Assembly (NCBI GenBank): GCA_023525915.1
Contig: CP026657.1
Span: 4,302,001 to 4,366,000, forward strand
Length of the DNA: 64,000 nt
Reading direction: 5' to 3'
Origin: Acetispira formosa (nom. nud.)
GTDB lineage: Bacteria > Desulfobacterota > Desulfarculia > Adiutricales > Adiutricaceae
Part shown: piece after piece, positions 8,823 to 17,903 of the stretch
Position numbering within the stretch: position 1 is the stretch's first letter
How the letters are laid out: each line of letters starts with the position of its first letter
The notes under the pieces: model-generated
Database searches by the model: none
What the model saw: the letters and a program-made list of their open reading frames with translations, nothing else
Told to the model about the DNA's origin: nothing
Made by a program: the position numbers and the translations under genes

Positions 8823-9463
8823 TGGATAGGTCCGCATTCAAAGTCTTTCTTAAAGAAAGGCCGGAACTGATAAAAGCCGCCCTCGTTTTTAACCGGTTGT
8901 CCGGTCCGCCGGACTTTTCCGCCGATGCGGCTTTGGGGGCGGCCCTCAGTCAGCGTCCCCGCCTGTGGAAACTCTTTCCCCGCGACAGCTCCCCCGGCTT
9001 TTGGGATTTTCAAAGCGAACGTCGCCGTCTGGCGCTGGTGGGACCGGATGAAACGTGTGCCCTGGCCCTCCGCTGGGGCGTGGCCGCGCTGGCCCCGCGT
9101 CTGGCCCGGACTGTGCGGGCCGAGGAAGTTCTGACCCTGCGCCGGGAATTCGGGCGCGAGCTTTATGAATACGCTCTCAGCCGTGGCCTGTATCATCTTG
9201 GCAGCCTTCGGGACCGGCTCAAGGTCGATCCGCGCCTGCCGCTGAACCGTGAAGCGGCGGAGGGCGAAGGCTGGCGGGCCTTGAGTCTCTGTGCTCATGA
9301 TTGGCCGGACGAATTGCGGAGCCATTGGCTCCGCCGACAGGGGCGGGACGAAGTCGATTCAGGTTGCACACCTGATGAGGCGCTGGTGCGGCAGGTGTGG
9401 TTCAGGCTTAAAAAGATACTCTTGACGGAGGTGGCTCCCCAATGGCGGCCGTGTTTCGATTAA
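8822..9463 (+). CDS. sctK: T3SS sorting-platform protein SctK (YscK/OrgA-like)
   Basis: 213 residues from the ATG at 8822, overlapping the sctJ stop by one base. SctK links the cytoplasmic SctQ-SctL-SctN platform to the SctD ring. It is a soluble helical protein with many Leu/Arg and no membrane segment. The family-typical Trp and Arg positions appear around FPRDSSPGFWDFQSERRRLAL and in VWFRLKKILLTEV near the C-terminus. The order SctJ-SctK-SctL is that of ysc. The family is poorly conserved, so position contributes much of the confidence. Confidence 0.8.
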   Translation: MDRSAFKVFLKERPELIKAALVFNRLSGPPDFSADAALGAALSQRPRLWKLFPRDSSPGFWDFQSERRRLALVGPDETCALALRWGVAALAPRLARTVRAEEVLTLRREFGRELYEYALSRGLYHLGSLRDRLKVDPRLPLNREAAEGEGWRALSLCAHDWPDELRSHWLRRQGRDEVDSGCTPDEALVRQVWFRLKKILLTEVAPQWRPCFD

Positions 9464-10065
9464 TTCCGGGCCAGTTAAGTCCCAAAGCCGGTCAGAAGGT
9501 CATCAAGGCTGATGAGGCCGCCGTTTATCTGGAGACCTCTCGTCTGATGGAGGCCTGGAAAGAACGTGAGGCCGAATTGATTGGAGCGGCCGAGGCGGAG
9601 GCCGAAGCCCTGAAAGAGAAAGGCTACCAGGACGGCCTGACCGAAGGGCGAATGGAATACGCTGAGAAAATCATGGAGACCGTGATAAAATCGGTGGAGT
9701 TCATTGAAGGGCTGGAAAGCTCGGTGGTGAATATCGTCAGTGAGGCGGTGCGCAAGGTTATTGGGGAGATGGATGACCGTGAAGTCATCGTGCGGGTGGT
9801 GCGCCAGGCCCTGACGGCCGTTCGCAATGAGAAGCGGATAGTCATCCGGGTTTCAGCGGGCGATGAAAAAGCCGTGCGCGAAAATCTGGCCGGAGTGCTC
9901 GGCCGGGGTGAACACAGTTTTATGGAATTGGTGCCCGATCCCCTGCTCCGCCAGGGCCAGTGTGTGCTGGAAAGCGAAATGGGCGTGATTGAAGCCAGCC
10001 TGGAGACCCAGCTTCAACTTCTGGAAAAAGCCCTCTGCCGCAAAGTTATGAGTCAGTCGGAGTAA
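9442..10065 (+). CDS. sctL: T3SS stator protein SctL (YscL/SsaK)
   Basis: 207 residues; overlaps the end of sctK by 22 bases. SctL anchors the ATPase SctN to the sorting platform and restrains it, like FliH. A charged helical region at about 25-70 is rich in Glu/Ala (REAELIGAAEAEAEALKEKG). It is followed by the FliH/YscL globular domain, including DDREVIVRVVRQALTAVRNE and LVPDPLLRQGQCVLESEMG, which matches the family closely. The next gene is sctN, but a palindromic element interrupts the operon before it. Confidence 0.93.
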   Translation: MAAVFRLIPGQLSPKAGQKVIKADEAAVYLETSRLMEAWKEREAELIGAAEAEAEALKEKGYQDGLTEGRMEYAEKIMETVIKSVEFIEGLESSVVNIVSEAVRKVIGEMDDREVIVRVVRQALTAVRNEKRIVIRVSAGDEKAVRENLAGVLGRGEHSFMELVPDPLLRQGQCVLESEMGVIEASLETQLQLLEKALCRKVMSQSE

Positions 10066-10081
10066 CGATTATCGAAGCGTG

Positions 10082-10222
10082 TGACCGCCGCCGGGAGAAA
10101 TGTTTTTGCCCGGCTCCGGTTCCGGGGGTCTTTAGTCACCGGAGCCGGGCAAAAACATTTCTCCCGGCGGCTGCCTGGTCGGCTTTTTTAAGGGCTCGAA
10201 TGCGTGCCTTCCGGCGGATCAA
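10082..10222. repeat. R1 palindromic element, A-only copy, inside the T3SS operon
   Basis: Hairpin A is a perfect 34-base inverted repeat (10087-10120 and 10138-10171) with a 17-base loop at 10121-10137. The loop has the R1 core, TCCGGGGG then TCTTTAGTC. The outer ends read TGACCGCC at the left and GGCGGATCAA at the right. The B hairpin of full copies is reduced here to a short trace (CCTTCCGGCGG at 10207-10217). It lies between sctL and sctN. Confidence 0.9.
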
Positions 10223-10323
10223 TGTGATTACGAAATCATAAAATTGACTATGTTCTGATTTTAGCGTAGCCGAGAAGCTGCCCGTTCCGGGAAAAACGTA
10301 ATCGCTTCAGCCGGAGGATTGAG

Positions 10324-11640
10324 TTGGCTTTCGAATACATCAGCACCCTATTGGAAGAGGCCGTCCGCACCACCAGCACCCTGGATGTGCGCGGCCGCGT
10401 CGAGCAGGTGGTGGGCACCATCATCAGAGCTGTGGCCCCCGGTGTGAAAGTGGGCGAACTGTGTATTCTGCGCAACCCCGGCACTAATTGGACCCTGACG
10501 GCTGAAGTGGTGGGCTTCATCAAAGAGGTGGCCCTCCTGACCCCCTTAGGCGATTTGAGCGGCATCTCACCGGGCACCGAGGTCATCCCCACCGGCGAAA
10601 TCCATGCCGTGCCCGTGGGTGAGGAGCTTCTGGGCCGGGTGCTGGACGGCTTGGGCGACCCTATGGACGATGGCCCGCCGCTGAAAGTCCGCAAGTATTA
10701 CCCTGTCTATAACGACGCCCCCAACCCCATGCGCCGCAAGTTGATTGAGCGGCCTCTGCCTCTGGGCCTGCGCGTCCTTGACGGCCTTCTGACCTGCGGC
10801 GAAGGCCAGCGCATGGGCATCTTCGCGGCGGCGGGCGGCGGCAAGAGCACTTTGCTTTCCAGCATCATCAAGGGCACCACCGCCGATGTCTGCGTCCTGG
10901 CTCTGATTGGTGAGCGCGGCCGGGAGGTGCGTGAGTTCATCGAACGTGATCTCGGCCCGGAGGGACTGGCCCGCTCGGTGCTGGTCGTCTCCACGTCCGA
11001 CCGGGCATCGATGGAACGCCTCAAGGCCGCCTATACGGCTACGGCCATTGCTGAATATTTCCGCGACCAGAATCGGCGGGTGTTGCTGCTGATGGATTCA
11101 GTCACCCGATTCGGCCGGGCCCAGCGAGAAATCGGCTTGGCCGCCGGTGAGCCGCCCACCCGCCGGGGCTTTCCGCCCTCCGTTTTTTCCAGCCTCCCCA
11201 AACTGATGGAAAGGGCCGGCAATTCCGACAAGGGCTCCATCACCGCCCTTTACACCGTTCTGGTCGAGGGCGACGACATGACGGAGCCAATTGCCGATGA
11301 AACCCGCTCCATTCTCGACGGCCACATTATCCTTTCACGCAAGCTGGCCACGGCCAACCACTATCCGGCTATCGACGTTCTGGCCAGCGTCAGCCGGGTC
11401 ATGGGGGCCATAACCACACCTGAACACCGCAAACTGGCCGCCCGCCTGCGCTCCATCCTGGCCAAGTACAACGAGATCGAGCTTCTGGTGCAAATCGGCG
11501 AATACAAAAAAGGCTCGGACCCGGCCGCCGACGAGGCCCTGGCCAAGATCGATGCGGTCAACAGCTTTTTGCGTCAGGGGCTGGATGATTTATCCACCTT
11601 TGACGAAACCCTGGCCGCACTCCAGAAAGCCGTCGGCTGA
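10324..11640 (+). CDS. sctN: T3SS ATPase SctN (YscN/SsaN)
   Basis: 438 residues from a TTG start, with GGAGG at 10313-10317 well spaced. Hexameric cytoplasmic ATPase that strips chaperones from substrates at the export gate. The Walker A is AAAGGGKST at 168-176. It is followed by [12 protein letters not shown], the Walker [21 protein letters not shown], and [24 protein letters not shown], all diagnostic of the FliI/YscN family. The C-terminal domain ends in a helical tail. The Walker A is Ala-rich compared with the usual GSGVGKS but keeps the Gly-Lys-Ser. Its stop overlaps sctO. Confidence 0.97.
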   Translation: MAFEYISTLLEEAVRTTSTLDVRGRVEQVVGTIIRAVAPGVKVGELCILRNPGTNWTLTAEVVGFIKEVALLTPLGDLSGISPGTEVIPTGEIHAVPVGEELLGRVLDGLGDPMDDGPPLKVRKYYPVYNDAPNPMRRKLIERPLPLGLRVLDGLLTCGEGQRMGIFAAAGGGKSTLLSSIIKGTTADVCVLALIGERGREVREFIERDLGPEGLARSVLVVSTSDRASMERLKAAYTATAIAEYFRDQNRRVLLLMDSVTRFGRAQREIGLAAGEPPTRRGFPPSVFSSLPKLMERAGNSDKGSITALYTVLVEGDDMTEPIADETRSILDGHIILSRKLATANHYPAIDVLASVSRVMGAITTPEHRKLAARLRSILAKYNEIELLVQIGEYKKGSDPAADEALAKIDAVNSFLRQGLDDLSTFDETLAALQKAVG

Positions 11641-12110
11641 TGGTTTCCGGCTATCCTCTCGAATCGTTGCGCCATATCCGCGAACTGCGGGAGGACGAAG
11701 CCCGCAAAATCGTTCTGGCCGCTGAGGCGGAGGTCGGGCGAGCCGCTGAAGCTCGTGGGCTGGCCGAGGACGAATTGTCCCGCTATCGCCAATGGCGAGC
11801 CGATGAAACTGAACGACGCTATGATTCCATCATGCATTTGGAAATGAGCCTGGCTGAATTGGAGGCTTTCAAAGCCTCTCTGGCCGCTCTGGCTGATCAT
11901 GAACTGGTTTTAGAGGAGAAGGTGCGTTTGGCTGTAAAGGATGAAGAAAACGCCCGGTCAGCCCTGGCGGCGGCCCGAGCACTTCTGGTTGAGGCCTCAA
12001 AATCGGTGGGCAAGATTGAGGCCCACCGGGAAATATGGCTGGAACAGGAAGGCCGGGAGGCCGAGCGCCTGGAAGAACTGGAGCTGGAAGATTTTCGGGT
12101 TTCAAGTTAA
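11640..12110 (+). CDS. sctO: T3SS central stalk protein SctO (YscO/FliJ-like)
   Basis: 156 residues; the ATG overlaps the sctN stop. Almost wholly alpha-helical, with two long Glu/Ala/Arg/Leu-rich coiled-coil stretches (about 10-75 and 80-145), as expected for the stalk that sits in the pore of the SctN hexamer. No other domain is present. SctN-SctO is a standard gene pair. The protein has little sequence conservation in the family, but length, coiled coil and position agree. It appears to be the last gene of this operon in the window. Confidence 0.85.
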   Translation: MVSGYPLESLRHIRELREDEARKIVLAAEAEVGRAAEARGLAEDELSRYRQWRADETERRYDSIMHLEMSLAELEAFKASLAALADHELVLEEKVRLAVKDEENARSALAAARALLVEASKSVGKIEAHREIWLEQEGREAERLEELELEDFRVSS

Positions 12111-12145
12111 GGACATACACTCTTTAAAGTTACCCGAGCAGCGGA

Positions 12146-12366
12146 TGACCGCCGCCGGGAGAAATGTTTTTGCCCGCCTCCGTTCCGGGGGTCTTAGTCA
12201 CGGAGACGGGCAAAAACATTTCTCCCGGCGGCTGCTTGATCGGACGCAACTGCCGTCTTAGCCTAGTGGGAGGCGGAAGCCGGGGATTGTTTTTGGACCG
12301 GTTCCGTGACTAAGACCCCCGGAACGGAACCGATCCAAAAACAATCCCCGGCTTCCGGCGGCCCAA
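12146..12366. repeat. R1 palindromic element, full A+B copy
   Basis: Two hairpins in tandem. A has arms 12151-12183 and 12200-12232 with one wobble mismatch and loop TCCGGGGGTCTTAGTC. B has arms 12274-12307 and 12324-12357, also with one wobble mismatch, and the exact reverse complement of the A loop. The A and B arm sequences differ. The element sits just after sctO and may end the T3SS transcript. Confidence 0.9.
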
Positions 12367-13051
12367 ACGCTTTTTCGCCATCTAAATTTCAAAAAATGGT
12401 TTCTTCATTATCTTTTTAATCACTGTTTGACTTTAGTAGGTTTATGGCCTTTACTTTGTAAAATTTTGATTCGGCTTGATTCTGATTTTAGCAAAAGCCG
12501 CTTATAGCAAGGCAATAGTAATTTTTCTCCCAACCGTTTTCCAGCTTTGGCCAGTTCAGTCCGGTACATTTGATGTCGGAAATATTCTATCGGGTGTCTG
12601 ATGGGTACAATCTTTTGTGGCTGAATTCTGTATAATTATTATCAATGATAAAACATTTAGGCGCAGCCTCCGGTTTGGCTGCCGTAAGTCGATCAACAAA
12701 GTAACTCAACCGTCAACATCGCTTAAATAGTTGCAGGTGTCAAACTTGGATGGGATTTTCATATCCTCTCCCAGCTTACAGAGTTGTTACTTGAATCTCA
12801 ATTTTTAGCACTTTGGCTGATCATTATCCCCTTCAATTCATTATCCGGGGATAGTGAGGGATTTTTGCGCCCTGTTTCCGCAAGTAAGTATGCCCGCCAC
12901 GCTCTCTTAGTGTGGGCGCGGGAGGGGTTTTTGTGTCTAAAAATGTTATTTACACATCGGCTGACGTTCGTTAGCCGCCTGTCACGGTTCTTTTTTGGAG
13001 CCGCAATGATCGCCTGGCCATGAACTGGACGAAGGCATATGGAGAGTAAAA
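12367..13051. other. Intergenic stretch without a convincing gene
   Basis: AT-richer than the flanks. A short frame at 12784-13023 lacks a good ribosome site and has no recognisable domain. A TATAAT lies at 12631-12636 but has no well-spaced -35. The end of the region presumably carries the promoter of the opine-dehydrogenase-like gene, which has GGAGAG ahead of its ATG. Confidence 0.5.
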
Positions 13052-14278
13052 ATGGCAGACATTAGTTATTTGAAGGACAAACCAATCGCGGTTCTCGGCG
13101 GCGGCGCGGTGGCCAAGGCCGTTTCGGCCGACAGCGCCCTGGGCGGCAACAAGGTTCGAATCTGCGATATGGAGCCCTTTGCCTCAAAGACCCTGTTCGG
13201 CGTTGAAAAACAGGGCGTCCGTTTCTATGGCGACCAGCTCAACCTTTATGGTTTCCGCCGCGAAGGCCAGGCCAAATACGACATGGTCACCACCGATGTG
13301 GCCGCCGCCGTCAAGGGCGCGGGCATCATCATAGTCACCACTCCGGCCCTGGGCCACAAGCCCTTTTTTGAAAAACTCATCCCCTGCCTGGAAGACGGCC
13401 AGATCATTCATATCATCCCCGATAACTTCGGCTCACTGATCCTGCGCCGGATGATGCGCGAAGCCGGCTGCACCAAAAACGTCATTATCGGCGGCTGGTC
13501 CAGCTCCCCCTACGGCAGCCGGGTGGACATCAAAGGCGGCGTGATTCTGCCCAGCATCCGCGTTTACTACCGGGCCATCACCCTGCGCGGCGCGGCCCTC
13601 CCCAACAAGGATAATGACACTTTCATCGCCAGCACCGAGTACATCGGCGCTTTCGGCGGCATTCGCAACGGCGAAGGCCCGGTTCCCGGCAACACTGTTA
13701 TGGATACCGGCTTCTCCAACGTCAACCCGGTCCTCCACTGCCCCGGCGTCATCCTGGGCGTGGGCGTTATGGAGAATTTCGGCGTTGTCTTTGGCGACGA
13801 CCGCTCCAAGTTCTCGATCTATTCGCATGCCTATTGCCCCTCCATCAGCCGCGTTCAGTATCAGTTCTATCAGGAACAGTGCGAACTGGCCAAGGCCATG
13901 GGCGTGGGTATCCAGGATTACGAGAAAGAACACTTCTTCAGCCGCGAGAACCTCCTTGGCCAGGAATACATGGGCAAGGACTATGTGATTCCCTTCACCG
14001 AGCAGGACCCCATTCAGTTTGGCACCGGCCCCTTCACCGTGCAGAACCGCTACATCACCGAAGACATTCCGGTGGGCTGCCATGTGTATCATGAATTGGG
14101 CAAAAAGTTCGGCGTGAAGACCCCGGTGGTGGATTCGATGATCAATCTGGCCAACGTCATGGCCGAACAGGATTTCTACAAGAGCGGCTACACCCTTGAT
14201 TATCTGGGCATCGGCCACATGAACAAAGAGGAAATGCTGAAATACCTCAACGAAGGCGTTTACACCGAGAAAAAGTAA
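13052..14278 (+). CDS. NAD(P)-dependent octopine/nopaline dehydrogenase family protein
   Basis: 408 residues, with a GGAG ribosome site 9 bases upstream. The family reversibly joins or splits opines (amino acid-keto acid imine adducts). The N-terminal Rossmann fold is clear: IAVLGGGAVAKAVSADSAL at about 11-30, acidic D39 ending the second strand, and ADVAAAVKGAGIIIVTTPA at about 85-100. The C-terminal helical domain (about 190-400) contains GPVPGNTVMDTGFSNVNPVLHCPG, the conserved Asn-Pro/His region of opine dehydrogenases. It opens a run of same-strand genes with an MttB homologue, a racemase-like protein and a Liv-type transporter. A catabolic direction is inferred from that context. The true substrate is unknown. 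Confidence 0.85.
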   Translation: MADISYLKDKPIAVLGGGAVAKAVSADSALGGNKVRICDMEPFASKTLFGVEKQGVRFYGDQLNLYGFRREGQAKYDMVTTDVAAAVKGAGIIIVTTPALGHKPFFEKLIPCLEDGQIIHIIPDNFGSLILRRMMREAGCTKNVIIGGWSSSPYGSRVDIKGGVILPSIRVYYRAITLRGAALPNKDNDTFIASTEYIGAFGGIRNGEGPVPGNTVMDTGFSNVNPVLHCPGVILGVGVMENFGVVFGDDRSKFSIYSHAYCPSISRVQYQFYQEQCELAKAMGVGIQDYEKEHFFSRENLLGQEYMGKDYVIPFTEQDPIQFGTGPFTVQNRYITEDIPVGCHVYHELGKKFGVKTPVVDSMINLANVMAEQDFYKSGYTLDYLGIGHMNKEEMLKYLNEGVYTEKK

Positions 14279-14291
14279 TCCTGTGAAGCGA

Positions 14292-14351
14292 CAGTTGCCG
14301 GAGCCGCCCCATGGAAGCGGTTCCGGCCCGGCAACTCTATAAGCTTTTTTC
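14292..14351 (+). terminator. Hairpin after the opine-dehydrogenase-like gene
   Basis: AGTTGCCGG at about 14292-14300 pairs with CCGGCAACT near 14327-14336, with an inner GCCGC/GCGGT pairing. A run of six T follows at about 14345. It may be a partial terminator or a processing site, since the next gene is on the same strand 230 bases on. Confidence 0.55.
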
Positions 14352-14356
14352 AGAAA

Positions 14357-14475
14357 AAGCAGGTCGACCGCAAGGGAGACGGAGCGCCAGCGACTGGTGT
14401 TGAGGCTAAGGCAGTCTCTCGCGGAGCAAAAACCACGCTTTTTGCGCAGCGCCGCCCAGCTGGTTCAAGGGAAAA
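14357..14475. repeat. R2 element, internal copy without clear ends
   Basis: Shares about 115 bases with 20440-20562. Both contain GCAGGTCGACC, GGGAGACGGAGCGCCAGCGA, GCAAAAACCACGCTTTTTGC and TGGTTCAAGGGAAAA. The terminal inverted repeats seen in the other two R2 copies are degraded here. It occupies most of the space before the MttB-family gene. Confidence 0.8.
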
Positions 14476-14505
14476 AGTTTATAATTAAATGAAAGGACAT
14501 CAATC

Positions 14506-15927
14506 ATGCCTCTGGGCACTGTTCGCAATCTGGGACTGGAAGTTCTGAATGCGGAGAAAATAGCGAAAATTCATGAAGCCAGCCTTCACCTTTTGACCAA
14601 AAGCGGCATGAAAGTCGGCGGCGAACGCGGGTTGGAAATTCTCCGCAAAAGCGAAGCCAGGGTCGATGGCGAAATGGTCTATATAACGGAGAAAATGCTT
14701 GATGAAGCCTTGAAGACCGTTCCGAAAGAACTGAACCTTTACAGGCGCGACGGCAGCCCCTATATCCATATCAATAAGACCGATCATCCGGTCTTCTACG
14801 GCACCCACGCCGATCAGCTTGAAATCGTCGATCCCTTCACCGGTAAAGTCCGCCCGTTCCTTAGGGCCGACAACAAGCTGATGTGCCAGTTGGGTTCCTA
14901 TCTGGATAACATCAGCTTCATCCTGTCGGTCGGCATGAGCGCCGACGTGCGGCCGGAAGTGCAGACCCAGGTCACTTTTCTGGATACCCTGCGAAATTTT
15001 GACAAAGTCATCAATTTTTCCACCAACGATATTGATTCGCTCCAGCAGTGCATTGACATGGCGGCTGTGGTGGCCGGCGGCAAAAAGAATTTGCAGGAAA
15101 AACCCTTCATCTTCAATTACTGCGAACCCATTCCGCCCCGCACTCATCCCATTGAGAGCACCGAGAAACTGCGCATATCGGCCGAGAACATGATCCCCGT
15201 GGTCTACATGCCTTATTCCATGATGGGCGGCACGGCACCCATGAGCATGGCCGCCAGCCTGGCCCAGGGCAACGCCGAGTTCCTTTTCGGCCTGGTCTTC
15301 ACCCAATTGGTTCAGCCCGGCGCCCCCATTATATATGGCCACATGCCCTCCATCCTGGATATGAAGAGCACCGTGGGCAGTTATGGCGCTTATGAATTCC
15401 ATCTGGCCATCAACGCCGCCTCCGATCTGGCCGCCTATTACAAAGTGCCTTTCTACGGCACGGCCGGCTGCTCGGACGCAAAATTCCTCGATGAACAGGG
15501 CGTGGCCGAAATAACCATGGAACTGATGTCCACCGCTCTTTCCAAGGCCAATCTGATTCACGACGTTGGCGTTATGGATCACTGCAACTCCGTGGCCCCT
15601 GAAACCGTGGTGCTGGCCAACGATATCATTGAAGGCCTGAAAGTTTTCGCCAAGGGCGTGACCGTGGATGAAAAAACCCTGGCCATGGATGTGATCGAAA
15701 AGGCCGGCCCCGGCGGCGCTTATGTGACGACGGCCCACACGGCCAAGAATTATCGCCAGGTGTTCTATTCCAGCCTCTTCAGCCGGAAGATGAAAAACCC
15801 CGATCACTCTGAAGTGCGCGACAAGATACATCAGACTATTAAGACCGCCGTGGAAGAACATCAGGTGCCGGAATTGGATAAGGCCATTTTGGATGAACTG
15901 GCGGTTTGGGAAAAGAAATTTATCTAA
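14506..15927 (+). CDS. MttB-family (trimethylamine methyltransferase-like) protein, non-pyrrolysine
   Basis: 473 residues, AAAGGA ribosome site, uninterrupted frame. The family moves a methyl group from a quaternary or tertiary amine to a corrinoid protein in the cytoplasm; members without pyrrolysine include glycine betaine (MtgB) and carnitine (MtcB) methyltransferases. The MttB fold is shown by the N-terminal helix pair (LEVLNAEKIAKIHEASLHLL), MSADVRPEVQTQVTFL, and the barrel strands around VVYMPYSMMGGTAPMSMAASL, with conserved PGAPIIYG. No in-frame TAG occurs, so pyrrolysine is not used. No corrinoid protein or reductive activase gene is nearby, so these partners must lie elsewhere. Exact substrate cannot be told. 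Confidence 0.88.
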   Translation: MPLGTVRNLGLEVLNAEKIAKIHEASLHLLTKSGMKVGGERGLEILRKSEARVDGEMVYITEKMLDEALKTVPKELNLYRRDGSPYIHINKTDHPVFYGTHADQLEIVDPFTGKVRPFLRADNKLMCQLGSYLDNISFILSVGMSADVRPEVQTQVTFLDTLRNFDKVINFSTNDIDSLQQCIDMAAVVAGGKKNLQEKPFIFNYCEPIPPRTHPIESTEKLRISAENMIPVVYMPYSMMGGTAPMSMAASLAQGNAEFLFGLVFTQLVQPGAPIIYGHMPSILDMKSTVGSYGAYEFHLAINAASDLAAYYKVPFYGTAGCSDAKFLDEQGVAEITMELMSTALSKANLIHDVGVMDHCNSVAPETVVLANDIIEGLKVFAKGVTVDEKTLAMDVIEKAGPGGAYVTTAHTAKNYRQVFYSSLFSRKMKNPDHSEVRDKIHQTIKTAVEEHQVPELDKAILDELAVWEKKFI

Positions 15928-16044
15928 ATTTTCCCGGCGCACGGTCAACCTGCCCCGAACAGGAGATTATCGTGCGTGTCGTTTTACAGCAAACGAAGAT
16001 ATAGAGTTGAAGCAGCGGCCTTATGGCCGCTGGTGGAGGTCACA

Positions 16045-16833
16045 ATGTATTCCCGTCAACGCGACCGTGACATCAATCACATGATCACCAGAAAAAACCA
16101 CACCTGCTACGGCATGGGCATCGGCATCATGGTGCTGGACGACGCCTATCCGGGTTTTCCCGGCGACGTGCGCAACGCCAGCGCCTGGGGATTTCCCATT
16201 CAGTATGAAATAGCCGAGGGCGTGGATAATTACACTCTGGTCTGGGAGCAGGACAAAACGCCCTGCCGCGCCCCTATCATCCGCGCGGCCCAGAAACTGG
16301 AACGCATGGGCTGCCGGGCCATTGCCGCCGAGTGCGGTTATTTCGCCTATTTTCAGAAGGACGTGGCCGGGGCGGTGGATGTGCCGGTTTTTATGTCCAG
16401 CCTCCTTCAGGTGCCCTTCATTCAGCAGGTTATCGGCCCCAAAAAGCAGGTCGGCATAGTCTGTGCCCAGAAACGTTTTTTGACCGACACGCACCTGGCC
16501 AATGTGGGCATCACTCCCGGCTCCAACTATCTCATCGCCGGCGCCCAGGATGAATATGGCTGCCCTGAATTCGATCACCTCTGGGATCACGAAAAGCGCC
16601 CGGCCATTCCCGAAGCCTATTATGACAAGGCCGAGGCCGACATGATCCGTATCTGCAAAGAATTCGTGGCCAAAAACCCGAGCATCGGGGCCATCATGCT
16701 GGAGTGCACGGGCATGCAGATGTTTGCCCGGGCCATTCAGCGTGAGTTGGATCTGCCGGTCTGGAGCTGGGGCACTCTTTTGGATCACGCCTACTCCGTG
16801 GTCGCGCACCGCGATTATTACGGGCACATTTGA
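16045..16833 (+). CDS. Asp/Glu/hydantoin racemase-superfamily protein
   Basis: 262 residues from the ATG at 16045, which has GGAGG at 16034-16038; the frame opens earlier at 15976 but without such a site. The fold family includes aspartate racemase, maleate isomerase and arylmalonate decarboxylase, which use one or two Cys. Two candidate catalytic Cys are visible in the usual places: AIAAECGYFAYF (first half) and AIMLECTGMQMFARAI (second half). The protein begins by describing a compact Gly/Met-rich strand (CYGMGIGIMVLDD). Lying between the MttB homologue and the transporter, it probably acts on the same compound. Function beyond the superfamily is unknown. Confidence 0.75.
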   Translation: MYSRQRDRDINHMITRKNHTCYGMGIGIMVLDDAYPGFPGDVRNASAWGFPIQYEIAEGVDNYTLVWEQDKTPCRAPIIRAAQKLERMGCRAIAAECGYFAYFQKDVAGAVDVPVFMSSLLQVPFIQQVIGPKKQVGIVCAQKRFLTDTHLANVGITPGSNYLIAGAQDEYGCPEFDHLWDHEKRPAIPEAYYDKAEADMIRICKEFVAKNPSIGAIMLECTGMQMFARAIQRELDLPVWSWGTLLDHAYSVVAHRDYYGHI

Positions 16834-16957
16834 TCGTCGTCTGAAGCGGTGGAGCATGGAGTTTTTCCAGCTCTGTGCCCCGACTCAAACTGGACGACGC
16901 ATTCCCCGTCTGGGGACGCGATGGCCGCGTCAGGCGGCCTGAAACGGAGGTAGTATC

Positions 16958-17893
16958 TTGGAAATATTGATGGAAATTTGGGATTTTTTATCCACAGCAA
17001 TTTTGCGCGGCGGCATGTATTCGCTGATGGCCGTGGGGCTGACCCTGGTCTTTGGCGTTATGAATATCGCCAACTTCGCCCACGGCGAGTTTTACATGCT
17101 GGGCGCTTTCTTCGGTTATTTTGCCCTGAGCGTTCTTAACGCGATGAATCTGCCGCCCTTTATGGCCCCGCTTCTGAGCATCGCCTTTGCCGGCATCGGC
17201 GTTTTCATTGTGGCCGGGGTCATTGAACGCACGGTCTTCCGGGCCCTCCGAAAACGCAGCAAGGGCCAATGGCTGATGAACACCTTTCTTCTGACTCTGG
17301 GCATCTCGATCATTCTTCAGAACGGCGCCAAGCTCCTTTGGGGCGCCAAATATCGCGGCGTCACCAGAATGTGGCCGAGCGAGAGCCTGGACTGGCTCTA
17401 TGGTATCGGCCTCCCGCCCGATCGGCTGATCGGCTTTCTCATCGCGGTGGTTTCTATCGTAGCCCTGTTGATGTTCCTGAACAAAACCAACACCGGGCGG
17501 GCCATCCGGGCCGTCAGTCAGGATGAAACCGGGGCCAGCCTGGTGGGCATCAATCTCGGCTTTATTCACACCCTGGTCTTTGCCATGAGCGGCCTGTTGG
17601 CCGGCATCGCCGGGGCGGCCCTGTTGTCCATCACCCCGGCCTTCCCCTTCATGGGCACCATGCCGCTGTACAAAAGCTGGTTCGTGCTGATTCTGGTGGG
17701 CATGGGCAATATCGGCGGCAGTATCGTCGGCGGCCTGATTCTGGGTCTTCTGGAAGCTTTTGCCACCACTTATCTCAGCCAGTACCTTGGCAGCGGCTCG
17801 CAGGAATTCATCTGCCTGACCGTCATTATCGCCATCCTGCTTCTGAAGCCCAATGGCATCTTTGGCAAATCCGTCAAAAGCGCGGTGGAATAG
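16958..17893 (+). CDS. livH: Branched-chain amino acid-type ABC transporter permease LivH
   Basis: 311 residues from TTG at 16958, with GGAGG at 16946-16950 (7-base spacing); a second in-frame ATG lies 12 bases on. Inner-membrane permease with about eight hydrophobic segments. Family marks are GGMYSLMAVGLTLVFGVMNIANFAHGEFYMLGA near the N-terminus and RAIRAVSQDETGASLVGINL, the coupling loop that meets the ATPases. It starts a complete HMKGF transporter set. In this context a methylated or opine-like compound is a more likely cargo than leucine. Confidence 0.93.
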   Translation: MEILMEIWDFLSTAILRGGMYSLMAVGLTLVFGVMNIANFAHGEFYMLGAFFGYFALSVLNAMNLPPFMAPLLSIAFAGIGVFIVAGVIERTVFRALRKRSKGQWLMNTFLLTLGISIILQNGAKLLWGAKYRGVTRMWPSESLDWLYGIGLPPDRLIGFLIAVVSIVALLMFLNKTNTGRAIRAVSQDETGASLVGINLGFIHTLVFAMSGLLAGIAGAALLSITPAFPFMGTMPLYKSWFVLILVGMGNIGGSIVGGLILGLLEAFATTYLSQYLGSGSQEFICLTVIIAILLLKPNGIFGKSVKSAVE

Positions 17894-17903
17894 GAGAATG
17901 ACC

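Noticed and set aside
12784..13023. Possible 79-residue gene before the opine-dehydrogenase-like gene
   Set aside because: No ribosome site, no domain, and composition unlike neighbouring genes.
14357..14475. tRNA-like element because of GGTTCAAGG
   Set aside because: No acceptor stem, anticodon arm or tRNA fold could be built around it; the text repeats as part of R2.
14506..15927. Pyrrolysine-containing trimethylamine methyltransferase (true MttB)
   Set aside because: The frame is full length with no in-frame TAG, so this is a non-pyrrolysine homologue; trimethylamine as substrate is not supported.
13433..15948. Long minus-strand frames opposite the opine-dehydrogenase and MttB genes
   Set aside because: They are shadows of GC-rich genes on the other strand, rich in Gly/His/Ala with no domain, while the plus-strand products have clear family motifs.
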